64,000 nucleotides of DNA, from contig NC_092576.1 in assembly GCF_037975245.1 (NCBI RefSeq), positions 9,007,501 to 9,071,500 on the forward strand. Direction: 5' to 3'. Position numbers and translations under genes: made by a program. The notes beneath the pieces were generated by a model. It was not told the origin of the DNA. It was given only the letters and a program-made list of their open reading frames with translations, and did not search any database. Shown piece after piece: positions 1 to 12,372 of this stretch (position 1 is its first letter; every line of letters begins with the position of its first letter). Origin of the DNA: Apostichopus japonicus. Taxonomy: Eukaryota; Echinodermata; Holothuroidea; Aspidochirotida; Stichopodidae.

Positions 1-47
1 ACTTATAGGGTGGGTTCAATTTGTTCAAACAGAAAAAAATATTTATT

Positions 48-535
48 TTATTTGGTAAGAACATTATAAAAATTATTCAGCGGGTGGGGGAATTTCCAGG
101 CGTTATTCCAAGGAATATTATTAATACGCTGCGATGGTGTACACTCTGCCTTTAGAAAGCACAACATTGACTCGGCAGAAATGGCATTGTAAAAAATTTC
201 CCCGAGCCACCCAGACTCCAAATAGCTGAAGGCTTTACCATCTTTATAGTCCGTCATCAGTCTTTGCTTCAGTTCAATGTTATCAATACTGGTAAAATAA
301 TTCGCAATATCAATAAACATGCCAGGCGGCCATTTTTCCATTGCAAATTCGCCTTCCCATGCAAGTGGCAAATCCGAAAAAGGATCGACAGGGTCTCTCC
401 TTCAACCTGAAGTACCGATGCGTAGTCATCTGCCTTTTCATTTCGCGCATCTGCTATGTTAACTTCAGCAATGCTCATCTGAACGGCAGCATACGCTAAA
501 GCAACCAACTCTTCTTTTCGGCCACTCATCTTCAA
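48..535 (-). pseudogene. Frameshifted exon relic of a SAP-like multigene-family protein
   Basis: Two overlapping minus-strand reading frames join into one peptide if a single-base frameshift near 383-392 is allowed. The upstream part (269-535) begins MSGRKEELVALAYAA, which resembles the end of a SAP-like helix motif. The downstream part contains WPPGMFIDIANYF and a region rich in Trp and aromatic residues. From memory this resembles the N-terminal region of large invertebrate families that also carry SWIM zinc-finger and YqaJ-type exonuclease domains, but neither of those domains is present here. The frame stays open upstream of the Met only to a stop about 21 bases away, with a possible splice acceptor between, so it could be an internal or first exon. 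The frameshift argues for a decayed copy. Function unknown. Confidence 0.45.
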
Positions 536-1012
536 CTTTCGACTAGCCTATTAGTATTACCTTCCATCACAAGTTGCACTTATTCATATGATAGACAGTT
601 TTTTGATTATTTTAGCAAATTTCAAGTCATAATGGTTAAGATTTATAACAAAACAACTGAAGAATCAACGAAATTACAACTAATTCAGACGAAATTTAAC
701 TGCAAGAAACGATTCTCGTCTCAATCCGCGGTAAGGCTGTGTACGTAGTGTGTACATAAACTCACACAATAGCAGTTCCGCTCCTCACGTTTACTACATG
801 CAAACGTGCGCCTCGGGTGTACGTACGTTCTGCATACCGGTGTGAAGTAAGATACTTATTCCTCGTTGCCCGTTCGACATTCGCGAATGAGTAACTGCTA
901 TTCAGTTAGGCCTACTTATTCGACAATGGTATCGACGTAACACCCATGGCAAGACGAAAGTTTCTTACAAGATGTTCAACATTTGATCGTGAAAAGAGGT
1001 TTATCTATGGGT
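536..1012. other. Non-coding stretch, nothing recognised
   Basis: No coding exon, RNA gene or repeat could be identified here. It separates the decayed exon on the left from the dispersed repeat that starts at about 1013. Confidence 0.5.
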
Positions 1013-2398
1013 CATCAGGGGCGTATCCAGGATTTTCTAATCCGGGGGCGCGAATTACTATCTAAGCGGAGCGCCACCATCGGTTTTGACACCGCCAGAT
1101 CACCGGAAATGGCACATCTCGGGCTTGAAAATGACCAACTAGATGTTCACTTTTGCCTGAGAACCAAGTATTTTCCAAATATTTTTTTTTCATCCATAAC
1201 TATTTGAAGATTGTCACCAGTCACACATCATGTTCGACCTCATCGCATCTCCTGTGGATCATTGCTTTTGTAGGTGATTCTACGTCGCGGCCCACAATAC
1301 CCGTCAGTCACACTTTTCAAGGTTTTAGCCCATTATTTGTTCAGAATTTGAAATTTCACACTTCTCGTGAAATAAATTCACTTCACAACATACCCATAAT
1401 GTTGCACAAAATTTCATCTATGGACAACCAATACAGAAAAACCTCCTCCAACCCTTAAAGGATTGGTTCAGTTGTCATACATGTTTATGTTATATGCAAG
1501 AGGACAATAAAAGAATCACAATGGTGGAAAACTGTTCAAATATCTTTTTCGGTTAAAGAGATATTCAAGTGTAAAGTGTTATCAGATTGTGTAGAAACTG
1601 CTGAAATCTGACTAGCTGTTATGTCACATCCTCACATTCCTGAAAAGTCTTTGTTTTTTTCTCTAAATATTTTGTGAGATTTCATAACTTTCAACCAAAA
1701 GATATGTCAGGAGATCTCATATTTGTCGAAGGAAGTATTAAACATCTGAAAAAATTTGATTATATTATTTTCAAATGTGTTAAAAAATGTAAATAAGTTT
1801 TAAAGAAATATATTCACAAATGTTAAGTCAGTGAGGATGTGACGTCACACCCTCACAGTAAGTCTTTCTACACCAGTCGTTTTCAAAGAAATTTTGATAT
1901 CTTCAAAGTGTCATATCTCCTTAACAGAGCATGCTATCATGGTAGTTTCTTCACTGTTCATTTTGTCTTCTTGTGCTCTTTCATACAAAATAGTCATGTT
2001 AAATGTGTTAATACTTCAGCGGAGAAGTCACGCTTAACAGTGTCAATAGTAATAATTCTCGTCTTTTATAGCATGTCATTTGCACAATGCTGGATCAAAC
2101 TGCGCCAAAGTTCAATACAGGGGAATTTGAAATGCAACGGTTGGTCAAGACAAATTGGTGGGGACACGGTATATCATGTCCCCACCACTGAAAAAGTTAG
2201 TGGGGACGCGTCCCGCTGTCCCCGCCAGGATCCGCGCCCATGTATTGGTGTACAAATATTAAAAGCTCTTATAACGGCTACTATAAAACTCCTTTGAAGG
2301 AAATGAAAAAATACCAGATATTTCCGAAACCAAACACTACACTCATAGACAGTTTGGAGGCTGTTCATCCTGTAACGCCATCTTCATGTTCACTGATA
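1013..2398. repeat. Left part of a dispersed repeat, copy 1
   Basis: The segment begins CAGGGGCGTATCCAGG, a hAT-like terminal sequence, and continues with a G/C-rich stretch, a run reading actatctaagcggagcgcca and an AT-rich body. A second copy in the same orientation starts at 52435. Blocks 1015-1460 and about 2243-2340 match 52435-52860 and 52940-53045 closely, including the string ataccagatatttccgaaac in both. Copy 1 has about 800 extra bases between those blocks, and near 2150-2235 it carries another short repeat rich in GTGGGGAC. The matching sequence stops at the inserted element that begins at 2399. Confidence 0.7.
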
Positions 2399-2419
2399 CA
2401 CTCTAAAAACAACCTGGTG

Positions 2420-3190
2420 AAATTTCACCAGTTCCTGGTGAAATTTTCACCAGGAGTTGCGTTTATATGCTACCCTGTATGTCCTGGTGGTTTCCACCAA
2501 GTTGCATGGTGAATGAAATTTTAACAAAATCCTGGTAGATGTAACCAGGAAAGCCTGGTTAAATTTTGTGGTGAAATTTGACACTGTCCTGGTTAATATC
2601 AATGGGTAGTTCACCTCATTCCTGGTGATATTAACCAACACTTCCTGGTTGATGCTGATACATCCTGGTTAATATCATGAAATATTTCGCCTCTTTCCTG
2701 GTTAAATTAACCAACATTTCCTGGTTGATGCTAATACATCCTGGTTAATGTCATGAAATATTTCACCTCTTTCCTGGTTAAATTAACCAACATTTCCTGG
2801 TTGGTGCTAATGCTATCCTGGTTAATATCATAAAATGTTCCACCTCTTTCCTGGTCAAATTAACCAACATTTCCTGGTTGATGCTAATATATCCTGGTTA
2901 ATGTCATGAAATATTTCACCTCTTTCCTGGTTAAATTAACCAACATTTCCTGGTTGGTGCTAATACTATCCTGGTTAATATCATGAAATATTTCACCTCT
3001 TTCCTGGTCAAATTTACCACTTTTCCTGTTTGATGCTAATACTATCCTGGTTAATATCACAGAATGTTCCAACCCTTTCTGGTTAAATTAAACATTTCCT
3101 GGTTGATGTCACCATTATCCTGGTTAATATGAAACTGATTCCAACTCATTCCTGGTTAAATCACCCCTTTCCTTGTTCATACTATTGGGT
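2420..3190. repeat. Subterminal tandem array, about 76-77 bp period
   Basis: At least seven units each contain CCTGGTTAAATTAACCA (itself near-palindromic), a segment tttcctggttgatgctaata and tatttcacctctttcctgg. Unit starts at 2661, 2737 and 2814 show periods of 76 and 77. Units diverge towards 3190. The array lies just inside the left end of the 2399-8056 element and probably belongs to it. Confidence 0.85.
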
Positions 3191-6100
3191 ATGCCACCTT
3201 ATTCTCCATTTAAGTTGCAATGCATTCAAATTGAAAAAAAAGCAAACATAAATTATAAAACAGGATCATCAATGTTACTGATAGCTAACTTTATTTGCAT
3301 CTCCATTACTTTTGAATTTTGAGTACTAAGTGAACTTTCGCAATTTAGTTTAATTAATTCCTCAAATACTTATATAATGAATTAATATAAGAAATGCAAT
3401 ACTGCAATCAAAATTTTGAGGACATATTTACAGCATAACCATCGTCACATGCTGAAACTCTAAGTGCTCGACATCAACTGTGAAATGTAACAGGGATACC
3501 AAGACCATGATCGGCACTTTTGCACAAGGATACAACTTGAAAATCACTTGAACAGTTTTCAGTACAGAACAAGAAATGGACCCTATACCTGTCTCTTGAA
3601 AAACTTGATCAAAGCCTCTCTCCCTATAACCTTTGTTACGACAAAATTCAGCCCTGTGTCAGTAGCTTCTTTCCTTTAAGGTATGCTGTATAAGCCCCAA
3701 ATATGCTAGATATTCAAATGTGGTCACCTTTCGTCAGAATTCTTAAACTGTTTTTTTTACAACCTTTGAGGAAATTTTCCCATTCAGTCATCTTGTGCGT
3801 TCCTTAAAAATGTCTGAGAACAATTGGAGAGTAAAGACCTCCAGGAAGGTACTTAATGAATTTACTTATTTACTTATTGGTAATTAATTAATATTTTTAA
3901 TTTAATTACAATTATATTTTACCACTTTGCACAGGCAAACCGAACATCTGCAGGACAATAATTAGGCTTATTAATGTTTTAGTCATAAGCTCATCTTTGG
4001 ACCTCACATACTTGTGCAAATTATTTTAACTCCAATAGAAAGTGGTAAGTTAAGCTTATTTTAATCACAAGAAAGATTAATTTGAAAAGATTTTGAGCTA
4101 ACAGTTAAGTAGTTAAAGAATAGACCAAAGTGTCCTTGAACATGAAATTTCTGAAACACCGACCCCGAATGACCATAATTATGATCACGTTTTGCATACA
4201 TCCACATGTCCGTCCGTGGACTCAGGAAGAAGCGTTTCCAAACAATTAACTAAACCGACCCCTAAATGACCTTTGACATAAAATTCCTGAGCACTTCCAC
4301 ATGTCTCTTCATCACAGGCCATCTATGCAAGTTTCATTGAAGTTGTACCAACAGGTATTATCAATTGTGGACAGAGAGATGAATTGAAATGCAAAACATG
4401 AAATTGTTTCTCATAAAAACAGCTACAATCACATTCTTGATCATCCAAGCCAAAGACATCCTTCTACTACTGCAAAGCTGTGTTACTTGGTAGCCTCTCT
4501 CAATTTCTCATTTTTCACCTCATCCAGTTTGTACCAATCTAGGAAAGGAATGAAAAAATTAAAGTATTAAATGGTGTGTTAACGAACTAGAATGAAAAAG
4601 AAGATTAATCGCTTTCTTCAGTCTACTTGTTTGCGTCAAACTTTTTGGAAACCTTTTTTTTTTATCAGTTTCAGTTGTAGAAAAGGAATAAATTGCATTA
4701 GTCTGTCTTTTATAGCAAGTGCAGTAACAGACTGTGTTGGCAGACAATTAAAGATTCTTCACGGTCGTTTCCTCGGATCTTTTTTGACAAACAAGAAAAT
4801 GGAGATTTAAGTACACACAGCCTGTGTTGGTGAACTTGACATACCAATTGCATAATAGGCGAAGGTCAAATGTGTAAATGTGCATTACACGATAGTCGCT
4901 TGGAGCAAAATGAGTCAATAGTGTTATTTACAGCACTTAGCCTATAGTCAAACCAAAGAGTGTGATACTGGTTCAACATTGTTTCTGTTGCCATTTTATG
5001 GTAGATGAAGGTAGGAGCACTGAAAGCTCTCTACCAAGCAATTTTCTCTTCGCTTTAGACAAATTTGTTGCCATGCTTTGCAAAGTCCTGTTGCTTCTGG
5101 CTAACATCTCAGTAAATAAATTGTTCAATTTCCTTAATTTCCTTACAGATCTAAACTGGTTCCACTTTTCCAATAATCAAAAGGCTATCAGCTAGCACAA
5201 TTCCATGTAGATTAATCATAAATCTAAAAAATAAAACTTACTTGTTTTACATGTATGAATGATTGCAGGGATGCATCCTTGCACCCTTCGATGTTGAAAT
5301 TCCCCAAAACAACAGAGTGACAAGAGAAAATGCCAAGTTCATCTGTAACAAAAGATTTGTGAAATTGTTTAAATTTGATACAGTAAAATAACATTCACTG
5401 AAAGTTTACATCTTCTCCCAACCTCCCCCCCCCCCTCCCCCTTTCCAAGATAGCCAAGGTATCTCACTGCTCTATGACAAAAATTTTATAAAGGACTGAA
5501 ACTTACTGAAGGCCATGGTCACACTTTTGTTTATACCATGGAGAAATAAAACTACAAGTCAGAGACTTGCAATACAGAATGTAGGATATGCTTAGAATAG
5601 TGTACAATTATATGTTGTACAGTCCTGATTTGGCCTTTCTGTTTTGAAATTTCTAAGATACATGCACTTTAATTTAACTGAATTTCACTATCACAAGAAA
5701 ATTCATCTAAAAATAAAATTGATGACTTCGCAGTGGCTTCAAGTTATGCTTCCACAATTTGCGGAGAGTAAGAGATCAATCTTGTGCAAAGATAAATCGA
5801 TATCATTTGGCACTTTAATAGGAGGAAGTGTATGGAAGTATATCGAGATAATGGTATATTGCGATGATCGCAGTGACCTCAATTGACCTCTACATGCATA
5901 ACTTATACATGGTATCAATCACCTTGCTACTCATTTTTGTGTTGGACTTTTGACTTGATGGTATGAGTTGTAGTTGCTAAACTTGTGTATAGAGATATTT
6001 TACTTAAAAGTAATACTCAACAGTATTCAGTTGAAATTACATTGAACAACACTTACCATCATATAGGGCTAAGTAAACTGCAGCCTACAGAGTTTTCATG

Positions 6101-7670
6101 TAGTTTGCAAGTACGGTAATGGAAGGCTCAAGGTTGTGTGTTTCTTGTACTCTGTCATGGCTGTTAGCTCCTCTTGGGACAAATATTCCATTTCTGCCAA
6201 ACAAAATAACACATAACAGCAGAAAGAGTTATTTATTTCTGCACCTAACAGAAGCCGGTCAACTTTGTTAGAAAATAGTTTCAAAGTAAAAAAAATTAAT
6301 TACATTAACAGTCTTTGAGTTTTGTACCATGTTTAAATACTTATCAGTTTGTATCTATACAAATTCTCTCCCATGAAAACTGAATATGTGTCCCTCTTTG
6401 AATGTTCAGAAAATCAATGCCATAAGGAAAACTGTTATGGGCAGTTCGGTTTATTGAGATTTACACCAATTTCATGATCTGCTGTGATATATATGGAAAC
6501 ATAATATGCCTTACTGTAAATGTGTCCCTCTTTTTAATGTTCAGAAAATCAATGCTATAAGGAGTCCCTGCTATGGGCAGTTCAGTTTATTGAGATTTAC
6601 ACCAATTCATGATCTGCTGTGCGTAATATGGAAATATAATCTGCCTCACTGACAGTGCTTCAAAACCTTCCTCTGGGGAGTATAATTGTAGAATAAGAAC
6701 AACATGAGATGTAATAAAACTCATTTCTGTTTTATAGTGTGAGGCTTATAACATTAGGAGTGCAAAGCTGTGACCTAGTTATGTGGTGTTTCATTTTTAC
6801 ATTTCTCATGTGGATAAAACTTACTTGTGACTAGGCCTAGGCTATACCTATATCATTGCATGGGTAGGTTTAGCCTAATTAATTTCAGCCAAAAATTGTT
6901 TAAGTTTGACAAACAAGTACCCCCCCCCCCCCCAATTAACATTGAAGTAAAGTCTATATTATGATTAACCATACACAGGTTTCTTGGTTTTTATAAATGA
7001 ATAGGCCTAGTACAAAATTATCATTTTTTAAATTAAATTTCACATTATCAATGCATTATTGTAACCTAAATTTTCTAATATAGCTTAACTGGTTAAAGCC
7101 TAGCCTGGGTAAGTTTTACACTCAGACTCAGAGGTTAATCTAGGCTACAATAAATGCATTACTTGCAATTTTAAGCAATCTCTTCTTTCACTGTCGGCAA
7201 TCACTAATAGCCATTTCCCGAACATGGAGACCACTAGTAGTATAGCCTAGGCCTAGTCTTTTAAAAGCGAAGGCAAGCTGGGCCTACAGGGTCTAAGACT
7301 AAAGTGTACTGACCCAAGAGCACAATTGTCTATGCATATTTTCACTACAAATGTGTGGCTTTGATTAGGTGTGAACTCAGAAGCTACCGTACACCACAAT
7401 TACTCGAATTTGGTGGAATTAGTCACTAAAAGCGGCCAATAATTAGGGAAGGTCTTGCTTTGAGTATGACACACAGTAGGATTATAACTTACTTAGGTTT
7501 AGACTTAGGCCTAGTCCTGAAGTGAAGGTACTTACTATACAAATACAAGCCTTTACTATCTCATAGCCAGTACAGTGTGGCCTAGCCTAAAATCCTAAGC
7601 CTAAGGGCTAACGTTAGGTTATACTTCAATATCGCGCGTACTGACTGTATCACAGAAATGACAAAATCGA
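3191..7670. other. Interior of the TIR element, no gene recognised
   Basis: AT-rich sequence with only short open frames. About 4130-4360 resembles the dispersed repeat with AAATGACCTTTGAC motifs also present near 37.8-38.0 and 39.4-40.2 kb. About 6385-6500 and 6520-6640 are an imperfect tandem duplication sharing tcagaaaatcaatgc and tttattgagatttacaccaa. There are poly-C tracts near 5424 and 6920. Confidence 0.6.
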
Positions 7671-8058
7671 CATGATCCTGGTATTTCACCTTTACATTTA
7701 CACATTGATTTAAGGTTACTCATACCCCATTGATCTAGCAAGAATTTGACTTCGTCATCTGCAATAATTTGATGGTTATTTGCACATTTCTTCGTTGTAT
7801 TTGAAAGTTTCTCCTGCTTGCGATTGTCGTCGTAGGAAGCTGCTAGATCGAACGTCTTGAGTCGCGACTACCAACCAATCAGAGGCGAGGATTGCAATAT
7901 GCAAATAATCTATTTTCACCAGGGTTATGTTAAGATCAAGTTTACGCCAGGACGGATGGAGCGTAACCAGGATGATGTTAACTAACGTAGCCAATAACTA
8001 GGATAATGTTAGCAAATTGTTAACCAGGAAATTTTCACCAGGTTGTTTTTAGAGTGTA

Positions 8059-9555
8059 TGATGTGATATCTGCTGTTTGCTTTACAAATTCGAATAATTG
8101 AAATGAGACTTAAATAGATATTTTATTGGCAATGCCCCACATTGTTTTCATTTCGAAAGAGGCACAGTTTTAAGTAAGGCTTCGATTCTCTATTTGCCTT
8201 CAGTTTAGGGAAGATCTTGGGATTTGTTTTCCTATAGATATCTCTATATATATTGCTAGATATCCATACAGTACAGTGTCTTTGGGATTTCTTGGGATTT
8301 TTCGGGGCCTGATCTTGGGAAATTGCAAAATCGGGAGTGTTCACACTCATGTATAGGTCAGTGCACGACCTCTAGACGTCACTAATACACAACCCCGATC
8401 ACTTGTTATCGATGAAGTGGGTGTTGCCGGATTTTGTCAAGGTCTTGGTACTACGGGCGAAGGTTTTTTTTTTAAGTTTCGTATCTCATCGGGAAGCGAT
8501 TTGAGGGGTGCACGTAGGGTTGTGGTGCGCGCGTTTTCATGCAGATGGGAACAATCTCAAGAAGTGATGGGTTCGTCCCCCCCCCCCCGGCAATGATACG
8601 CCTTTGGATCCACTACATGATATTCAGAGGAAATGTGCTCAATTCTCAAATCGCATGCGGAATTTATTTTTAGATTCATTGTATGAGTTACGGTACTAGG
8701 GGTGGGGTAACAATTAGCATTCAGTTCGCGTTGTGTAACATTTTATCTCTGGATGCAGTGTTGCATCGAAGGACATATGTCTAGTGCAGTTCTCATATAG
8801 ATCCTGGTCTAATACCGAAATGCGTCATGTTCCCCGACGACTCGATTGAGTTCAAGACAAGCCACATTGCACAATTATACAATTGTTTAAGGCGTCCATA
8901 CACACACGCGTCATGATATAGTATATAAATATATACATTAGTGAGAGAGGAGAAATAGAAACGTCAAACTATATTTAGTAGGAATAAACCCAGCGCCAAA
9001 GGTGTTGCTTTTGTTTTGTATCACCACACTGGTACATACGTAGAGTAAAACTTATAAAAAGAAGATATTGATGAATAAACTAGATAATGATTGTGCTTAA
9101 GTCATTTGTATTGGTCTAGCATTGTTTGGACCGGGTTGAACGCATAATGGTACTCTTCTACAATGTCCTTAGAATTTATATGACCCATTGGTTTGGTGGT
9201 CCGGGGCGTCCGGTCTTGATTAGGTCCCAAAAAGATTACATTGCGTGGTCCCGTTACATTCATTTAAGAAATGATGAAATGACTGCTTATAATACTTGGG
9301 AATTGTGCCATAATCAATTTCCTAAAATATTAGTTTGTTAGTAGTAAAATGTAAACCACAAAACTTGCAATGAACTTGGGGTCGTATGTCCATACATTAA
9401 CCTCTGTCCTTGGTCACATATATAATTTCACAATTATTGAATTTAATGAGAAGGGATGCTCCCTTACATGCATGTATTGTGTGGATGTGTTTCAAGAGCA
9501 TTAACTTTTCATCAGTGACCTTGCAGCTGTTTCCTCAAATTACTTCTACATGTTT
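8059..9555. repeat. Right part of dispersed repeat copy 1 and flanking sequence
   Basis: About 8818-8980 matches 53502-53660 of the second copy, beginning gaaatgcgtcatgttccccg in both. This places it downstream of the inserted TIR element as the continuation of the repeat seen at 1013-2398. A poly-C tract at 8578-8588 is followed by gatacgcctttg, which resembles a degraded inverted terminus. The remainder to 9555 shows no gene. Confidence 0.6.
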
Positions 9556-9559
9556 CTTG

Positions 9560-11060
9560 ATTTTCTTTACCAAACAGAGGGTTTTCCATCCAGTGCTCTT
9601 GGAACAGAGAAGGTGACAATCAATGTCATAAAAGACAGTTTGGACTTGTCAAGGGAGGTGTCGCATCAGGTATTGATAACATTCCCTGGTGGGTTTTTAA
9701 ATATTACTCAAATAAAGTTGCTGACATTTTCACTATCATTTTCAATGAAAGTATCAAACAGAGTATTATTCCATCTGACTGGAAACATGCCAAAACTACT
9801 CCTGTGCCCAAAATTGGCAGCCCTGCTTCAGTAAATGATTATCGCCCAATTGATATATCAAGCATAGGTTTCAATTGTATGCAAAAGGTATTACTTTCGT
9901 ATGTCACAAAATCCATTGATGAGCATGGTGATCCAAATCAGTTTCCGTACAGAAAAGGTATCTCGTGCACTGATGCAATCCTCACCCTTGTCCATGGCAT
10001 AGTGTCTGGGCTAAACTGTAAACAGACGACAATATCTAAAGTCCTATTTCTGGACTTTTTCAAGTGCATTTAATACAGTCCTGCCCAATCGTCTACTAAA
10101 TGACCTGTGTAACTTCATCGATGAGCCATGGCTCATTCATTGGCTCGGGGATTTCATGCAGTGATGGTCAAGACAAGTTAAACTAGACAAAGGCTATACA
10201 ACAACTTCTGAAATCAGAGTAGGAGTTCCACAAGGAGGCCCTCTATCAGCCCTATTATCACTAGTGTAGTTAGCACTTGCGACCAGAAGAACCTACTTTT
10301 CAGCAAAAAGAAGTGTAAGGAAATGGTATTCGAAAACATCAATAATAAGCACAGGGGATTAAACGAGAAGAGAGATGAGAAGACAATTATTCACAATACA
10401 TCCGTTGAACGTACTTCCAGTACAATGTATCTAGGAGTCTGCATCGACAAAAAGCTGACGTTTTCAAATCATATTTCGAAGGTATTAGCCAAGGTGTATC
10501 ACATTGTCGCCACACTCATGTATATTGCTCCTCACTTTCCTGTCCATATACGGGAAAGGGTGTTTGAGGCCTCTATCTTGCCAAATATCATTTATGCTGT
10601 CCCGGTCTGGTATCACTTTGTCCAAATGAAAGATAAGAAAAGATTAATAAGTTTACTGAGATACTGTGAAAGAATCTTTGGATTAAATCATAACCTACTT
10701 AAAGATAAAGTAAATACGGCTGCTAGGAAGGAATTTGAGAGGTTACTAAATAACATCCATAGAAATGAAGGACACCCACTGCATTGTGCAATAAACTCTC
10801 TGTGCAATAAGACAAAGTACAATTTGAGGAATGCTGCAATAACTCCCAGATTCAGGATTGAACTTTATAGGAATTCTTTTGTTTATAGGGCGTCCATGTT
10901 CATACAGCATGGTGCTCTAGAACCATTGTTGTGATTTTTTTCAGTGTTATGCCTAGTATTTACTATTTTATATCTTAATCATAAATTTAGTTATTTTCTT
11001 ATTTATAAATTTTTAATGATTTATACTGGAAATAAAGAATTGAATTGAATTGGCTAGGCC
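9560..11060 (+). mobile_element. 5'-truncated, decayed non-LTR retrotransposon (LINE)
   Basis: Reverse-transcriptase fragments occur in several plus-strand frames. About 9804-10073 contains DYRPIDISSIG, NQFPYRKGISCTDAILTLVH and FLDF, matching RT blocks of jockey/CR1-type LINEs. About 10200-10260 contains GVPQGGPLSALL. 10323-10934 encodes a 203-residue C-terminal piece with YLGVCIDKKLTFSNHI, as in the thumb and C-terminus of these proteins. The 3' end carries aataaagaattgaattgaat, an oligo repeat typical of such tails. Frameshifts and an internal deletion make it inactive, and the 5' part with the endonuclease is missing. Confidence 0.8.
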
Positions 11061-11739
<679 letters not shown>

Positions 11740-11740
11740 C

Positions 11741-12005
11741 CTTGCCTTAATATAATACGAGGCAACAACTTCTTTGTTTACCTTGCACACGTATGTAACT
11801 TTATTCGATATGGAAACCACGATCACCAGAGAGTAATTATATAATACTATATTTTCCGTCATTTAGTAGATAAATCTGTCCCGCAAATAGAGTTTTTGAA
11901 CTGTGCGGCCAGTGTTCTCCATTCGGCGTACAATTGAGGACCAACTCTTCAGAAACATTTGTTATGATAGTAATTTTTGAGGATCCTTCGCAACTGCTTA
12001 AGTCA
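11741..12005 (-). pseudogene. Broken V-type Ig exon
   Basis: The minus strand reads ITNVSEELVLNCTPNGEHW, then LLNDGKYSI. After a frameshift near 11840-11865 it continues [20 protein letters not shown] and ends EVVASYYIK. The order Nx[16 protein letters not shown] is the B-strand and F-strand cysteine pattern of an Ig V-like domain. It resembles the exon at 15222-15552 (NVTLNC, SISDEGTYQC). The 3' boundary could be a weak GC donor (aag|gcaagg) next to the (AT)n tract. With the frameshift and no partner exons seen, it is probably a dead duplicate of a neighbouring Ig receptor gene in inverted orientation. Confidence 0.6.
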
Positions 12006-12372
12006 CATTTATTGAGAAATAAATATAACTTAACACTCCATCTCACGATGTGAAAAATGTCTTCCATTTAGCAGTATGATTTATATTTTCAGTACCGAGA
12101 AACCTATGCGATAATAACAGTAAATGTCTAATCCGAAGTTATGATGTCGAAGTTACAGAACTATACATGTGTACTGTGTTCTGCTTTGTGTCGATGAAGT
12201 GTGACAATAGCTCTGTTGCTCTGTTAGCATTTGCTGTCTTCCTCCACTTTCTCTTCTATAGAAGAGAAAGTGGCAGCTGTGTTTGCAGAAACACTTGAAA
12301 TCTGGTTTCTACCATGAGAGGCGTCTACTAACCGGGACGTGAAGAGATGGGGGCATGTGAAGAATCCAGTTT
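12006..12372. other. Non-coding stretch, nothing recognised
   Basis: Sequence between the broken Ig exon and the tandem triplication. A short inverted repeat (cactttctcttctatagaag and agaagagaaagtg) lies near 12247-12271. No gene was seen. Confidence 0.5.

Larger units (their letters stand above)
2399..8056. mobile_element. 5.66-kb TIR element with TA target duplication and CCTGGT arrays, no visible transposase
   Basis: Both ends read inward as CACTCTAAAAACAACCTGGT followed by GAAA, 24 identical bases. The ends are flanked by TA at 2397-2398 and 8057-8058. Inside each terminus are many copies of CCTGGTTAA/CCTGGTGA motifs: a long ordered array on the left (2420-3185) and scattered, mostly inverted copies on the right (about 7675-8040). 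Such subterminal arrays are known from CACTA (CMC) elements. A TA duplication also fits Tc1/mariner and other TA-duplicating superfamilies, so the superfamily is left open. No open frame over about 80 codons in the interior resembles a transposase, so it is probably non-autonomous. Confidence 0.8.

Noticed and set aside
2420-3190. Regular repeats considered as a CRISPR array
   Set aside because: No constant repeat with unique spacers. The whole 76-bp unit is repeated and the setting is a eukaryotic transposon.
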